64,000 bases of DNA from PHAA01 sp964457945 (GTDB lineage: Bacteria > Bacillota > Syntrophomonadia > Syntrophomonadales > Syntrophomonadaceae), in the NCBI GenBank assembly GCA_964457945.1, contig CAYWFX010000011.1, positions 1 to 64,000 on the forward strand. Reading direction: 5' to 3'. The notes beneath the pieces are model-generated. The model worked only from the letters and a program-made list of their open reading frames with translations, was not told the origin of the DNA and ran no database searches. Shown here one piece after another: positions 8,634-18,407 of this stretch. Positions within the stretch are counted from its first letter, which is position 1; every line of letters begins with the position of its first letter. The translations under genes were made by a program, and so were the position numbers.

Positions 8634-10250
8634 CTAATTATAGAAGTTATGGGTGGATGTAAAAACTGGGCCGGAAGTGGATGTTCGGATGGAATTGCCG
8701 CTTCTCCGGTTCCGGTTATTACCATTATTATTCACAGGATTAACATTCGGCAGTGAAGTTTGGGGACGACTATTTCGCGAAGAATTCATAGGGGTATGTC
8801 TGCTGGCGTTGGTATTGGAGCGATCAGGATTAGGATTAATGCTTGAACTTGCTGGGACATTACCTGGCACTTTAGCATATTTGTAATCCCGACGACTAAG
8901 ATTAGTTATGCCCCAGGTCCTGCGAATATCGACTCTTTCATCCCAATTTATATAATTCTGTATCATATCGAAAATAATTTGCAGCTCTTGTGAAAAACAG
9001 TTATACATGCTTAAATTCTGAATATCTGCCCAAATATCCAAGAATAAAGGCCTTAAGTAGTCTTGATCCCCCTCGTAAAAGGCTCTTTGCGCTTCAACGC
9101 TAATAAAACAATTACGGGTTAATTGTAAATAATTGCTGGCTACAATTTTACCCAGGCAGAACGTTGCAGTAGTAATCTCTGGTGATACTAACCAGCTTCC
9201 AGGGGTGCGGTATTCGAAGCCGCCATAATCTTTGATTCGGAAATCTGCCAGAAACCCATATTTTTTCCGCCTCTTAACTGCCGTAATCTGATTTTCAATC
9301 AGAAACAGGGGCAGACCTAGATAATTATCTAAAGCTCTTAAAATATGATTGTTCAAATCAACATTGCTAAAATGGATATGGCCACCGATGGAGTAACCGC
9401 CAAAAGGCTGACTTCCTGCCAGCCATTTAATATTTCTATAGGGAGAGAGTGTATTAGCAGAGTATAATGCCTGTTTAAGGTTTGATATTAGCTGTAGGGG
9501 AGAATAGTCTGGTTTGGGTCTTAACTCTGCTACCGGTCGTTGCTGACGGCTCGGTATTCGGATATTATCGCACCCTACTGTTCCCTCGCGGGGAAAGAAC
9601 TGAGATGCTGGAATCATCTTGCCATTACGAGCATTAGCCATCATAAACTCTGGGTCTGCTCCCATCTTAACTTCTTGGCTTCCTATCCCTTCAGTATTAT
9701 TAATTAATCTGTCTAATTTTCGCAGCAGGGTATTTATATCCTTTTCTCTAATCAAAGGAGATGAATTAACTGATAAAACCCTCGTTTTTCTTGCTCCTGT
9801 AAGGCCAATTTTGACCATGCCGTAGTCAAGACCCATTAAATAAATGGCTCGCTTAGCAAGATCGACTATTTTTTTACACTGATCTTCTTCGATGTATTTT
9901 ATCTGAGTAGATACCTTACCATATATCTTTTGTTTGATTGATATGGTTGACATTTCAAAGACTAAAACATCATACTCTCGGTTCAAAAAATCTCCAGAGC
10001 TATTTTCATGCCCAATGCCATTAACACTTAATATTTGCTGAATGAAGTCGATGTTAGTACTGTTTATTATGCTTTGTGGGCTGTTTATTTTATACTCCCG
10101 ATCAGAGCTTCCACACCTGGCTGATATCTCTAGATATGTAGAAGCTTCAATAATCTGTTCCTTACAGCTTATAATACTGCCCCTGCTTTCCAGGAAACTC
10201 CTGATGGTCTCTGACATCTGATTGGATTTATGGATAATACTTAAAATCAT
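8634..10250 (-). CDS. Phage phiEco32-type COOH-NH2 ligase (glutamine-synthetase fold) protein
   Basis: The 538-residue protein has a divergent N-terminal domain (about 1-190). A ligase-like core follows with GADPEF (197-202), GGHIHF (289-294) and EYRTPGSWL (348-356). These are the metal- and nucleotide-binding motifs described for the COOH-NH2 ligase type 2 group with a glutamine-synthetase fold. Such enzymes are predicted to join a carboxyl to an amine, making peptide-like bonds. The last 80 residues are a Ser/Asn/Pro/Arg-rich tail. The gene starts 2 bases after the stop of a YheC/YheD-type ATP-grasp gene, so the two ligases are made together and may act on the same product, perhaps on the spore surface. 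The product is unknown. Confidence 0.75.
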   Translation of the reverse strand: MILSIIHKSNQMSETIRSFLESRGSIISCKEQIIEASTYLEISARCGSSDREYKINSPQSIINSTNIDFIQQILSVNGIGHENSSGDFLNREYDVLVFEMSTISIKQKIYGKVSTQIKYIEEDQCKKIVDLAKRAIYLMGLDYGMVKIGLTGARKTRVLSVNSSPLIREKDINTLLRKLDRLINNTEGIGSQEVKMGADPEFMMANARNGKMIPASQFFPREGTVGCDNIRIPSRQQRPVAELRPKPDYSPLQLISNLKQALYSANTLSPYRNIKWLAGSQPFGGYSIGGHIHFSNVDLNNHILRALDNYLGLPLFLIENQITAVKRRKKYGFLADFRIKDYGGFEYRTPGSWLVSPEITTATFCLGKIVASNYLQLTRNCFISVEAQRAFYEGDQDYLRPLFLDIWADIQNLSMYNCFSQELQIIFDMIQNYINWDERVDIRRTWGITNLSRRDYKYAKVPGNVPASSSINPNPDRSNTNASRHTPMNSSRNSRPQTSLPNVNPVNNNGNNRNRRSGNSIRTSTSGPVFTSTHNFYN

Positions 10251-10252
10251 AG

Positions 10253-11419
10253 CTAACCCTTTCTATGGATAGTATTTGATGAGTTAACAATATATAGAAA
10301 ATACTCATTCAGATTTTCCACGTGATGCCTTCGAATGTCATCTTCATCGAAACCGGCAGGCTTTGAATTCACTTCTATGATTTGCATGGTTCCAGACTTA
10401 TCAATGCCGATATCAATTGAAAGTATTCCTAGCGAGATTTTTAGGCTTTCTTCCAGAATTCGGGGTGCAACCTGGCAAATATATTCTAGTTGACTGTCTA
10501 GCTTTTGTTTAATTGTTGAATTGTTGAATACCTTGTCTATTACATCTTTATATACAGCTTTGGAACCTCCATTCGGTACATGCGTAACATATTTCCCGCG
10601 GGCCGCAACTCGTACTCCCACCCCGATCAAAATCCATTTGCCCTGGCCGTTCTTTTGTACTTCTGTTCGCAAATCAAATACTCTGCGTTGGAGAGTTGCA
10701 AGGTCTATGGCTTTTTGAACCATATATTTACCTTCGGAGCCTATTGATTTTTTCAGATTTAGGTACAACTGGTTAGCTGTGCTGCACCTTTTCCATCCCA
10801 GGTTTGATGCCGCAGATTTATAAAACAAATATCGAGAATTAGATCTGCGTTCTACTTTAATAATCCCTTTGCCAATACTGTTGCTTATTGGTTTAACAAA
10901 TACCGATTGATATACGCTTACCATCTTAATCAGGTTATCCAGGTTAAATAGGCATGATTCAGGCACTAAATCTACGGATAAAGGATTCTGGCTTAGGCTT
11001 TGGTGAACCTCCCATTTATTTAAAAAACGTGAATTAAACAGATATATTTGAGGTTCTTTTTCTAATCTGGCGAGCAAAGCCTGCACATTTTTTTGGCCCT
11101 CATGTTTTCTAAAGCTGAGCCGGTTATATACTATGTCAGGCAATGGAAACAGATCTCTGATCCATTTGCCCTTTTTGTGTTGTTTAATATAGGTGTGGCC
11201 TACTATTTTCTTTTGTCGCCATATAATGTCCCCGGGATAAAAGCAATACATTAATATCCCTTTATCTCTTGCAGCGAGAATCATCTCTTGATTGAATTTG
11301 GCACCTTTTCCTGTAGGCAGGGGATATTTCAGATTATTTTTTGGAGTAGTCAGGACACCGACCACCGCTATAGGTTTATTAGTTGATTCAGCATCAGGTT
11401 TCATAACTGTTTTGCTCAT
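10253..11419 (-). CDS. YheC/YheD-type ATP-grasp protein (short form)
   Basis: The 388-residue protein is an ATP-grasp ligase of the YheC/YheD group, known from endospore formers. Visible signatures are VFVKPISNSIGKGI (lysine and glycine-rich nucleotide loop), FDLRTEVQKN, and the C-terminal SIDIGID...MQIIEVNSKP metal/ATP-binding block. The ATG at 11419 is preferred because GGAG lies 7 bases upstream; another ATG 6 bases earlier is too close to it. It lacks the roughly 110-residue N-terminal domain of the two relatives at 17048-19769. It is followed after 2 bases by the COOH-NH2 ligase gene. Role in sporulation is inferred from the family. Confidence 0.8.
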   Translation of the reverse strand: MSKTVMKPDAESTNKPIAVVGVLTTPKNNLKYPLPTGKGAKFNQEMILAARDKGILMYCFYPGDIIWRQKKIVGHTYIKQHKKGKWIRDLFPLPDIVYNRLSFRKHEGQKNVQALLARLEKEPQIYLFNSRFLNKWEVHQSLSQNPLSVDLVPESCLFNLDNLIKMVSVYQSVFVKPISNSIGKGIIKVERRSNSRYLFYKSAASNLGWKRCSTANQLYLNLKKSIGSEGKYMVQKAIDLATLQRRVFDLRTEVQKNGQGKWILIGVGVRVAARGKYVTHVPNGGSKAVYKDVIDKVFNNSTIKQKLDSQLEYICQVAPRILEESLKISLGILSIDIGIDKSGTMQIIEVNSKPAGFDEDDIRRHHVENLNEYFLYIVNSSNTIHRKG

Positions 11420-11520
11420 TTGCATACTCCATTTGTATTTTCTTGATAGTTCATGATATGAAATATCAAAATACTAGGTGCAAAATGCTCTATCATGATT
11501 ACCTGTAATTTTTGTCATAT

Positions 11521-11570
11521 AAACGAAAAGGGGACACACCTTCATACCAGGTGTATCCCCTTTTCGTTTA
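11521..11570 (-). terminator. Rho-independent terminator after ychF
   Basis: A nearly perfect inverted repeat: AACGAAAAGGGGACACACCT at 11522-11541 pairs with AGGTGTATCCCCTTTTCGTT at 11549-11568 across a short loop. On the minus strand the arm itself ends in a T-rich run, placing it just after the ychF stop. Confidence 0.8.
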
Positions 11571-11587
11571 TTTTGTTATTATATTAT

Positions 11588-12652
11588 CTACACATTAAAC
11601 CTAAAATGAACGATTTCCCCGTCCTTAACCACATATTCCTTACCTTCTAATCGGAATAAGCCTTTTTCCTTTATGGCTGCCATACTGCCAAGTTCTTTGA
11701 AGACCTGGTAATCAACTACTTCAGCCCTAATAAAGCCTCTTTCAATGTCCGAATGAATCTTACTGGCTGCCTTTCGGGCACTAGTGCCAGCCTCAATAGT
11801 CCAGGCCTTTACTTCGTCCTCCCCAACTGTAAAAAAGGAAATCAAGCCTAGGCGCTGGTACATAGTACGGCTTATCTTTACTAGCCCAGTTTCTGTTATT
11901 CCTAGTTCTTCCAGAAATATTTCTTTCTCATCTGCTTCTAATTCGGAAATTTCTCTTTCAATACTGGCGGCCACTTCTACTACTGGGATTTGATGTTCTA
12001 GTCCGAATTTGGCAACATCCTCTTTCCTAGGATACAAACCATCTTTTATATCACTTTCGTTTAGATTTAAACAGAGTAGCAGCGGTTTGTTGGTAAGGAA
12101 TTGGTAGGTGTTCATTACTTCTTGTTCTTCATCATCAATATCAACTGATGAAATCGGCTTTTCATCACCTAAAGCATCCTTTAACCTTTCTAATAAGCCT
12201 AACTCCTTAAGCATTAGACTCCTCTTCTTGTTTTTATTGATCCTGTCGATTCTCTTCTCTATAAGATCTAGATCGGAGAGTAATAATTCATAGCTGATAG
12301 TTTCAATATCCCGGATGGGGTCAATAGAATCATAAATAAAAGGTACAGATTCATCGTCGAATACTCTGACAACATGCAATAGTGCATCTGCTTTACGTAC
12401 TGTATCCAGAAATATAGTGGCACTCTTTTCCGCGCCAGGCATTAGACCGGGTATATCGATTAACTCAAGCTGGGCGTAGGTTGTCTTCTTAGGTTTAAAT
12501 ACTCCTGACAAATAATCAATTCTCTCATCCGGTACCCTAGCAATGGCAGTATTGGTCTTGCCCTGGCTGTTACCTTTATCCGAGGTTCCAGTCAAAAGTT
12601 CAAATAGTGTAGTCTTACCCACCTGGGGCATTCCAATTAGTCCTAGTTGCAT
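11588..12652 (-). CDS. ychF: YchF/Obg-family ribosome-binding ATPase
   Basis: This 354-residue P-loop protein has GMPQVGKTTLF as its G1 loop, LELIDIPGL as G3, and NLNESD in place of the GTPase NKxD. That is the feature that makes YchF proteins prefer ATP. A coiled insert follows the G domain, and the C-terminus (SFFTVGEDEVKAW, then GFIRAEVV) is the TGS-like domain. YchF binds ribosomes and modulates stress responses and translation. The length is close to the usual 360. The gene stands alone with its own terminator and an AGGAAGG-like site before the ATG. Confidence 0.93.
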   Translation of the reverse strand: MQLGLIGMPQVGKTTLFELLTGTSDKGNSQGKTNTAIARVPDERIDYLSGVFKPKKTTYAQLELIDIPGLMPGAEKSATIFLDTVRKADALLHVVRVFDDESVPFIYDSIDPIRDIETISYELLLSDLDLIEKRIDRINKNKKRSLMLKELGLLERLKDALGDEKPISSVDIDDEEQEVMNTYQFLTNKPLLLCLNLNESDIKDGLYPRKEDVAKFGLEHQIPVVEVAASIEREISELEADEKEIFLEELGITETGLVKISRTMYQRLGLISFFTVGEDEVKAWTIEAGTSARKAASKIHSDIERGFIRAEVVDYQVFKELGSMAAIKEKGLFRLEGKEYVVKDGEIVHFRFNV

Positions 12653-12749
12653 TTTATCTTTTCCTTCCTCAAATCAACCGGAATAATCCGGTAGTTTACA
12701 TAATATTTTTTACGGTCAACTAATAAATCAGTTTATGTTTATTGCCTAT

Positions 12750-13583
12750 TTATAATTTAAAACCAATACCCGATATCGACAATATTATAAATATCCCGGT
12801 TACAGCTAATCCAACCAGCAAAGTCATATAAGCACCCTGGGAACTGAATTGGAAGAGGCGTCCCGCATTACTAATATTAAACATAAACAGAGCCAGTGCC
12901 AAAACCAATAATAGAATAATGAATTTTGGTGCACCGGAACCTGGAAAAAAGATTCCCAGATATGCAGCGAATATCGCCAGGAAAATAACATTCAATTTAT
13001 AGTAGAGGTTAAAAAAACGATCTTCCTTTAAAGATTCACCTTTTTCATCCTGGGACATTTTATCCATATCTAAAGTTTTCAATTTTTTTCCTGTTTTGCT
13101 TAGCAAAACCGAAAGAAATTCCTGGTCTGCCGGAGTGATTCCTAATAAAGCATTTTTAGTCTTAAGAAAAACGAAGCCTTTCTCGATATGAGTAGCAAAC
13201 ATGCGGACAGATCCCAATATTTTATTTGAATACAAACCGACCATATACCCCGGCCAGGTTGCATTTAGAAATGGGAAAAGATTTGCCTGCCCTTTGATTT
13301 CAGTTATTTCATCAAATTGATCCCATGTAATCCTTTTTTTATATAACCCCCAGATTATTACTAGAGCATCCTTTTCGATTTTGTATCTCAAGTTAAACGC
13401 ACCTAATATTAAATAAACATAAACAACTAAGAAAAGGTAAGTGGGTATATACAACATAATTTTCAAGGTACGGTCACTGTCATCCAAAGAAAAATTTATC
13501 CCCCATATGGTAAAGCCAAAAATCAAAATCCCCATTATCAATCCTACCAAACCACCATATGACTTTATCGGTTTATAAGTCAT
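12750..13583 (-). CDS. Membrane protein of unknown function, possible PH-like domain
   Basis: The 277-residue protein begins MTYKPIKSYGG. The ATG at 13583 is supported by GGAGGA just upstream, and starts 2 bases after the hbd stop. Two N-terminal membrane segments (about 15-30 and 43-65) are followed by a soluble beta-rich stretch (LRYKIEKDALVIIWG, then KRITWDQFDEI) like bacterial PH domains. Two or three membrane segments close the C-terminus. It has no catalytic motif. It is co-transcribed with hbd, although nothing in it suggests a role in acyl-CoA metabolism. Confidence 0.6.
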   Translation of the reverse strand: MTYKPIKSYGGLVGLIMGILIFGFTIWGINFSLDDSDRTLKIMLYIPTYLFLVVYVYLILGAFNLRYKIEKDALVIIWGLYKKRITWDQFDEITEIKGQANLFPFLNATWPGYMVGLYSNKILGSVRMFATHIEKGFVFLKTKNALLGITPADQEFLSVLLSKTGKKLKTLDMDKMSQDEKGESLKEDRFFNLYYKLNVIFLAIFAAYLGIFFPGSGAPKFIILLLVLALALFMFNISNAGRLFQFSSQGAYMTLLVGLAVTGIFIILSISGIGFKL

Positions 13584-13585
13584 GA

Positions 13586-14464
13586 TTATAATCCTCCTTC
13601 TTTGCATGGCTTTTGGGGTTCATAATCGTAAAACCCTTTGCCGCACTTCTTACCTAAATAACCGGCCCTAATCATAGTTGAAAGTACTGTGTGCGGCCTA
13701 TACTTAGGATCTCTGAATTCATTGTAAAATACTAGTAGGACAGCATAAAGGGTATCCAGCCCTATCATATCAGCCATTTCCAAAGGACCCATAATCATTC
13801 CGGCACCCAGTTTCATGGCTTTATCTATGCTGGCCTGATCAGCCAGGCCTTCTCCATAAACAAAAATCGCCTCATTTATGTAAGGAACCAATATGCGATT
13901 GACAATGAACCCAGGGCTTTCACGGTTCACCACCAGATATTCTTTGCCTATCCTGGACACGAACTCACATGCTATATTAACGGTCTCATCTGAAGTTTCC
14001 ATTCCTTTTACCAGCTCTACGAGCTTCATTTGTGATACCGGATTCAAGAAATGTAGGCCCATTATCCTGTCGGGTCTTCTGGTTGAAGAAGCGATCTCAG
14101 TAATTGACAAGGATGAGGTATTGGTTGCCAGGATAGTACCTTCAGAACAAATATTGTCTAACTCATTGAAAATCTGCTTCTTAACTGCGATATTTTCAAC
14201 CACTGCTTCAATCACCAGATCAACGTCATTTAACTCAGCTAAATCAATGGTGCCATGAATCCGATTCATTATTGCTGACCTTTTATCTTTATCCAATTCA
14301 CCCTTCATTATCATTTTATCCAGGTTTTTTTCTATTGTAGTGAGACCATCCTTGACCAGTGAATTCTGTAAATCACGCAGTACTACATAATAACCGGCCT
14401 CTGCAGCAACCTGTGCAATACCTGCTCCCATAATTCCAGCACCCAGCACAGCAATCTTTTTCAC
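13586..14464 (-). CDS. hbd: 3-hydroxybutyryl-CoA dehydrogenase
   Basis: The 292-residue enzyme reduces acetoacetyl-CoA to 3-hydroxybutyryl-CoA or works in reverse in butyrate oxidation. It has the NAD-binding loop GAGIMGAGIAQVAAEAGY at the N-terminus and NTSSLSI. The catalytic dyad region is LHFLNPV (His) with LVKG/ETS, and the C-terminal dimer domain contains GPLEMADMIGLD. Length fits the family. It is a core enzyme in butyrate-forming and syntrophic butyrate-oxidising Clostridia; which direction applies here cannot be told. No other beta-oxidation genes are in the window. Confidence 0.93.
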   Translation of the reverse strand: MKKIAVLGAGIMGAGIAQVAAEAGYYVVLRDLQNSLVKDGLTTIEKNLDKMIMKGELDKDKRSAIMNRIHGTIDLAELNDVDLVIEAVVENIAVKKQIFNELDNICSEGTILATNTSSLSITEIASSTRRPDRIMGLHFLNPVSQMKLVELVKGMETSDETVNIACEFVSRIGKEYLVVNRESPGFIVNRILVPYINEAIFVYGEGLADQASIDKAMKLGAGMIMGPLEMADMIGLDTLYAVLLVFYNEFRDPKYRPHTVLSTMIRAGYLGKKCGKGFYDYEPQKPCKEGGL

Positions 14465-14508
14465 TTCACCATTCCCCCCGTTATTTGATAGCCCTTTACC
14501 AGGTGTTA

Positions 14509-15600
14509 TTAATCACCAAAACTGATGCCAATGGCTCTGGCTGCTTCCACCATATCACTTTTGGGGTTAACCTTTTTTTGTTCCTTTATCGCCTCCTGAA
14601 TAGGGACGGTAACAATATTTTGGCCCTGTAGACTTACCATTGTACCATACTCGCCGTTTACCAGTGCCTCAACTGCAGCAACTCCATACCTGACAGATAG
14701 TATTCTATCGTATGGTATCGGAGAACCGCCTCTCTGCAAATGGCCTAACACTGTTACTCTAGTTTCGATATTACTTAGTTTCTCTATTTGCTGGGCTAGC
14801 TGATTACCAACCCCACCAAGTCTGATAGGATCATGGCTTTCAGGAACCAGTTTTTGTATCACCAGTTCCCCGCCCAATGGTTTAGCCCCTTCAGCCACCA
14901 CAATAATACTGAACTTTTTTTCATGCCACTGCCGCTGGCGTATTTTGTTGATTATACTTTCGATCTGATAGGGTATTTCTGGTATCAATATTACATGAGC
15001 CCCCCCGGATATACCGGCATGAAGACCAATCCAACCCGCATAGCGTCCCATAACTTCCAGTATCATAACTCGATGATGGGATTCAGCCGTAGTGTGTAGA
15101 CGGTCCAAGGCTTCAGAAGCAGTATCCACAGCAGTATTAAATCCAAAAGTTACATCAGTGGCAGACAGATCGTTATCAATAGTCTTAGGAACACCTACTA
15201 TATTAATCCCTTTTTCATAGAAGCGGTCAGCAATAGATAAACTCCCGTCTCCTCCTATGACAATAAGGCCATCCAAACCCAGTTCATTAAGATGAGATAT
15301 AGCCCGATCAGATTGATCCGAAAATATCTCCTGACCATCCTTAAAACCTAGGAAATTAAAAGGATCATCCCGATTACTGCTTCCCAGTATCGTTCCGCCT
15401 CGATATCCGATTCCCGAAATAGCTTTCAAATCAAGATGAACGTAATTATTCTCAACTAATCCCTTAAAGCCATCCAGGAATCCAACCACTTCCATCCCAT
15501 ATTTGCTTATTGCTGATTTGGTAACGGCTCGTATTACAGCATTCAGTCCCGGGCAGTCTCCTCCCCCGGTTAGTACACCGATTCTACTTAATTTGCCCAT
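14509..15600 (-). CDS. pfkA: 6-phosphofructokinase
   Basis: This 363-residue enzyme phosphorylates fructose 6-phosphate. It has GGGDCPGLNAVIR (12-24), GGDGS (116-120), PKTIDND (138-144) and MGRYAGWIGL. The Gly in GGDGS favours ATP as phosphoryl donor. The Lys in PKTIDND is the residue seen in PPi-type and group III enzymes; this Gly/Lys pair is found in ATP-using group III kinases such as those of actinomycetes. It is about 40 residues longer than the Bacillus type. It follows htrA on the same strand and is 44 bases from hbd, so a loose operon is possible. Confidence 0.92.
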   Translation of the reverse strand: MGKLSRIGVLTGGGDCPGLNAVIRAVTKSAISKYGMEVVGFLDGFKGLVENNYVHLDLKAISGIGYRGGTILGSSNRDDPFNFLGFKDGQEIFSDQSDRAISHLNELGLDGLIVIGGDGSLSIADRFYEKGINIVGVPKTIDNDLSATDVTFGFNTAVDTASEALDRLHTTAESHHRVMILEVMGRYAGWIGLHAGISGGAHVILIPEIPYQIESIINKIRQRQWHEKKFSIIVVAEGAKPLGGELVIQKLVPESHDPIRLGGVGNQLAQQIEKLSNIETRVTVLGHLQRGGSPIPYDRILSVRYGVAAVEALVNGEYGTMVSLQGQNIVTVPIQEAIKEQKKVNPKSDMVEAARAIGISFGD

Positions 15601-15660
15601 AGTTCAGCCTCCTTTTCCTTTTTCTATGAAGCAACAAACAATTGATTTATAAATCTCCTT

Positions 15661-15691
15661 ATTGAAAAGCAAGGTAGGGTTGTCCTACCTT
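15661..15691 (-). terminator. Terminator after htrA
   Basis: AAGGTAGG (15671-15678) pairs with CCTACCTT (15684-15691) over a 5-base loop. On the minus strand it is followed by GCTTTTC. It lies between the htrA stop and the pfkA start. Confidence 0.65.
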
Positions 15692-15750
15692 ACCCCACCT
15701 TACTTTTTGTTTCTATTATGTTTACTTCGCCAAGTATTTCTGTTTCCCTT

Positions 15751-16905
15751 TTAAAACTTAGGCTTTTCTGCCAGAGTTAACGGTAAAGCTAGGGGAATAC
15801 CTCCCCTCATTACATGAACCGTAATTTTGGCGGTTACCTGCTGGGTCTTTAAAAATTCCTGCAACTGATCATAATTGCCAGTCTGAGTATCGTTGAGACT
15901 AATAATCACATCGTTTTTCCTAATACCGGCTTTCTCTGCTGGTCCCCCAGCTACAACATCAGTTACAATAACCCCGGAGTTAGGAATGTGATTGCTAGCT
16001 GCAAAATTGGCATCCATGACCTGTAGTAAAACTCCCATATAGGGAATTGATGGGCGTGATACTTTACCTTTTTGAATTAACTCGTCAATTACATCCTTAG
16101 CAGTATTTACAGAAATAGCAAAGCCTATTCCCTGGGCTTGTGCGTTCACCGCGGTATTTATACCAATTACCTGCCCCTGAGTATTCAAGAGCGGGCCTCC
16201 ACTATTTCCCGGATTAATAGCTGCATCGGTCTGGATTAGATTCTTATAAACCCGATCTTCAATGTTCATGGGCCTACCTTTAGCGCTTACCACTCCCACC
16301 GTAACCGTATGATCCAGGCCATAGGGGTTACCAATGGCAACTACCCACTCCCCTGCTCTAATCTGGTTAGAGTCACCTAGAACCATAGGAGTAAACTCCC
16401 TATTAGCGTCAATTTTCAAAACAGCTAAATCCAACTCATAGTCCTGCCCTACCACTTGGGCGGGAAAATTGCTCTCGCTGCCGGCAATTTTGACTGTAAT
16501 CGTCGTAGCATTATCTATGACATGCTGGTTAGTAAGAACATAACCATCAGCGCTAATAATAAAGCCTGTCCCAATACCCTTCTGAACATTTTGGCGTGGT
16601 CTAGGAGTATTGTTACCGAAAAACTGCCGGAAAAATGGGTCATTAAAAAAGACATCATTACCACCACTTATTACTGCGCTCGTTTCTATATTTACTACTG
16701 AAGGGCTTACCTTTTCCACCATATCCGCTATATTGCTTGGCCCTATTATGACTGGGCTGGCAATGCTTGGCAAGCTCTTATCCTGTTCGGCATTAGCCAT
16801 AAAAAACGTGTTTTTAAATATCAACAACGTGCCCGCCAATAAAACCACCAAGACTAAAATCAACGATGTTTTGAGTGCTTTTGATGTTCTCCGTTCTTCA
16901 TTCAT
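15751..16905 (-). CDS. htrA: HtrA/DegP-like membrane-anchored serine protease
   Basis: The 384-residue protein has an N-terminal membrane anchor (about residues 13-35) and a trypsin-like domain with the triad His (TNQHVID), Asp (ELDLAVLK) and Ser (NPGNSGGPL). A single C-terminal PDZ domain follows (GVIVTDVVAGGPAEKAGI, then KNDVI). It should sit outside the membrane and degrade or refold damaged exported proteins. Length and order match the HtrA proteins of Bacillota. The ATG has GGAAAGGAGAA upstream. It stands between the YheC/YheD pair and pfkA. Confidence 0.92.
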   Translation of the reverse strand: MNEERRTSKALKTSLILVLVVLLAGTLLIFKNTFFMANAEQDKSLPSIASPVIIGPSNIADMVEKVSPSVVNIETSAVISGGNDVFFNDPFFRQFFGNNTPRPRQNVQKGIGTGFIISADGYVLTNQHVIDNATTITVKIAGSESNFPAQVVGQDYELDLAVLKIDANREFTPMVLGDSNQIRAGEWVVAIGNPYGLDHTVTVGVVSAKGRPMNIEDRVYKNLIQTDAAINPGNSGGPLLNTQGQVIGINTAVNAQAQGIGFAISVNTAKDVIDELIQKGKVSRPSIPYMGVLLQVMDANFAASNHIPNSGVIVTDVVAGGPAEKAGIRKNDVIISLNDTQTGNYDQLQEFLKTQQVTAKITVHVMRGGIPLALPLTLAEKPKF

Positions 16906-17047
16906 AACTATTCTCCTTTCCAGTTATCATTATTTTTCTCAAATATATATTACCACTGAGCCATTTACTTTTGAAATACAAAATTGGAATGTAGATAGTA
17001 AAACAGTTATATTTTATTATGTGTTTAGAACTATATCTTCAAAAAGT

Positions 17048-18400
17048 CTATTGGCGATTTTTGAAACCGGCCAGGTGAATAGCATATTGCAAGGGTCTTC
17101 TAAAGGTATTGCGAACGATACCCTGAGACAACTCGGTTTCAGTAGTTTTTCGTGGTTTGGAGTTTACTTCGATCAACCAAAACTTGCCTCCTTTATCAAT
17201 GCCGATATCCAGCCCTAGCTCACCATATAGCTTTTTACTGGACGATTCCAGGGTAACCGCCACCATATTACACAGATTTCTTAACTCTTCATGTTTATCT
17301 TCAATCAGTTTTTTATTTCTTTTCATGATGCTGGCAAAAACTCTTTTGCTGGTTTCAGCTCTCCCCCCTCGGCTTAGGTTGGCGATGCTGCTTCCCCTTG
17401 GTGCTACTCGGACAAACTGTTTAGTTATTTTCCATTCTCCCTCATAGTTTTTCTGGTATATGATACGAATATCAAATGGTGATTCTTGAAATGTAGACAA
17501 GTTTAGTCCTTGTTGAACGATATAGGGCTTGCCTTTTCTGGCCAGCCGGCTTCTTTTCATAAAATCTGCACTGTTATCCGCATGCCCTGCATGCCTTCCT
17601 TTTCTATAGACCGTATACTGCAGCTTGCCCTTATCATTGCAGATTACTTTGATGATACCGTTGCCTTGACTGCCATTACAGGGTTTCAAATAGAGGGTTT
17701 TGTGCCTCATTATCATATCTTTCATGCTAGAAGCACTTAACAGTTGAGTTTCTGGCAAGTATGGTATCAGGTCCTCATTGGCAACTAGTAATTTGTGTAC
17801 TTTCCATTTGTTTAAGAAAGAAGGATTAAAATATTTTAAATGCGGTAAATTCATCAGCTTCCTTTTAGTGTTTTTTATCCCGGCCCTAGCCTCACCAGTG
17901 CGGCTGGATATGCGGTCATATATTACATCAGGAAGCGGATAAAGTGAAGATTTCCAAATACCTCGATCCGGGCTCAATTGATGATATATAAATCCCCGAG
18001 TAGTTTTGCTGGTCCAGTTAATTGAATTGGGAGTAAAAAAATAGACTTGCGCCGGTAATTGCTTACCAATTTTACTAAGAAATATTAACTCGGCTTGCAC
18101 ACTTTTAGGATCAAATTCAGGCTCGTTGGGTAAGAAGCTGGTTAAAATGCCAATGGTTGGTCCAATATGAATCATCTCTAGTTCCTGGTCATAACGAATC
18201 TGCAGTGCTTTTCTTCGACTCAGGCATAGAGCTTTTGCCAGTTTCGGAGAAAGCATGTAACTGGTTAGCTTGCCATTTTTAACGACTAATGTACTGGTCA
18301 CCACTTTAACTCCTACTCTGACTTTTATCGTGCTTACCAGTGGTATATCCAGTTTATTGATTAGAGCATCTGCCATGATAATCTGTCCCACAGTACTCAT
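17048..18400 (-). CDS. YheC/YheD-type ATP-grasp protein, second of a tandem pair
   Basis: The 450-residue protein starts at MSTVGQIIM; the ATG at 18400 has AGGAAAGGTAGG upstream, whereas a longer frame would overlap the previous gene. The N-terminal 110 residues form the small beta-barrel-like domain found in YheC/YheD (up to IGPTIGILTSF). An ATP-grasp domain follows: LYLKPCNGSQGNGII, FDIRIIYQKN, and LDIGIDKGGKFWLIEVNSKP as the metal-binding end. Spore-associated in Bacillus. It begins 7 bases after its paralogue's stop, so both are in one operon. Substrate unknown. Confidence 0.85.
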   Translation of the reverse strand: MSTVGQIIMADALINKLDIPLVSTIKVRVGVKVVTSTLVVKNGKLTSYMLSPKLAKALCLSRRKALQIRYDQELEMIHIGPTIGILTSFLPNEPEFDPKSVQAELIFLSKIGKQLPAQVYFFTPNSINWTSKTTRGFIYHQLSPDRGIWKSSLYPLPDVIYDRISSRTGEARAGIKNTKRKLMNLPHLKYFNPSFLNKWKVHKLLVANEDLIPYLPETQLLSASSMKDMIMRHKTLYLKPCNGSQGNGIIKVICNDKGKLQYTVYRKGRHAGHADNSADFMKRSRLARKGKPYIVQQGLNLSTFQESPFDIRIIYQKNYEGEWKITKQFVRVAPRGSSIANLSRGGRAETSKRVFASIMKRNKKLIEDKHEELRNLCNMVAVTLESSSKKLYGELGLDIGIDKGGKFWLIEVNSKPRKTTETELSQGIVRNTFRRPLQYAIHLAGFKNRQ

Positions 18401-18407
18401 GCTATGC

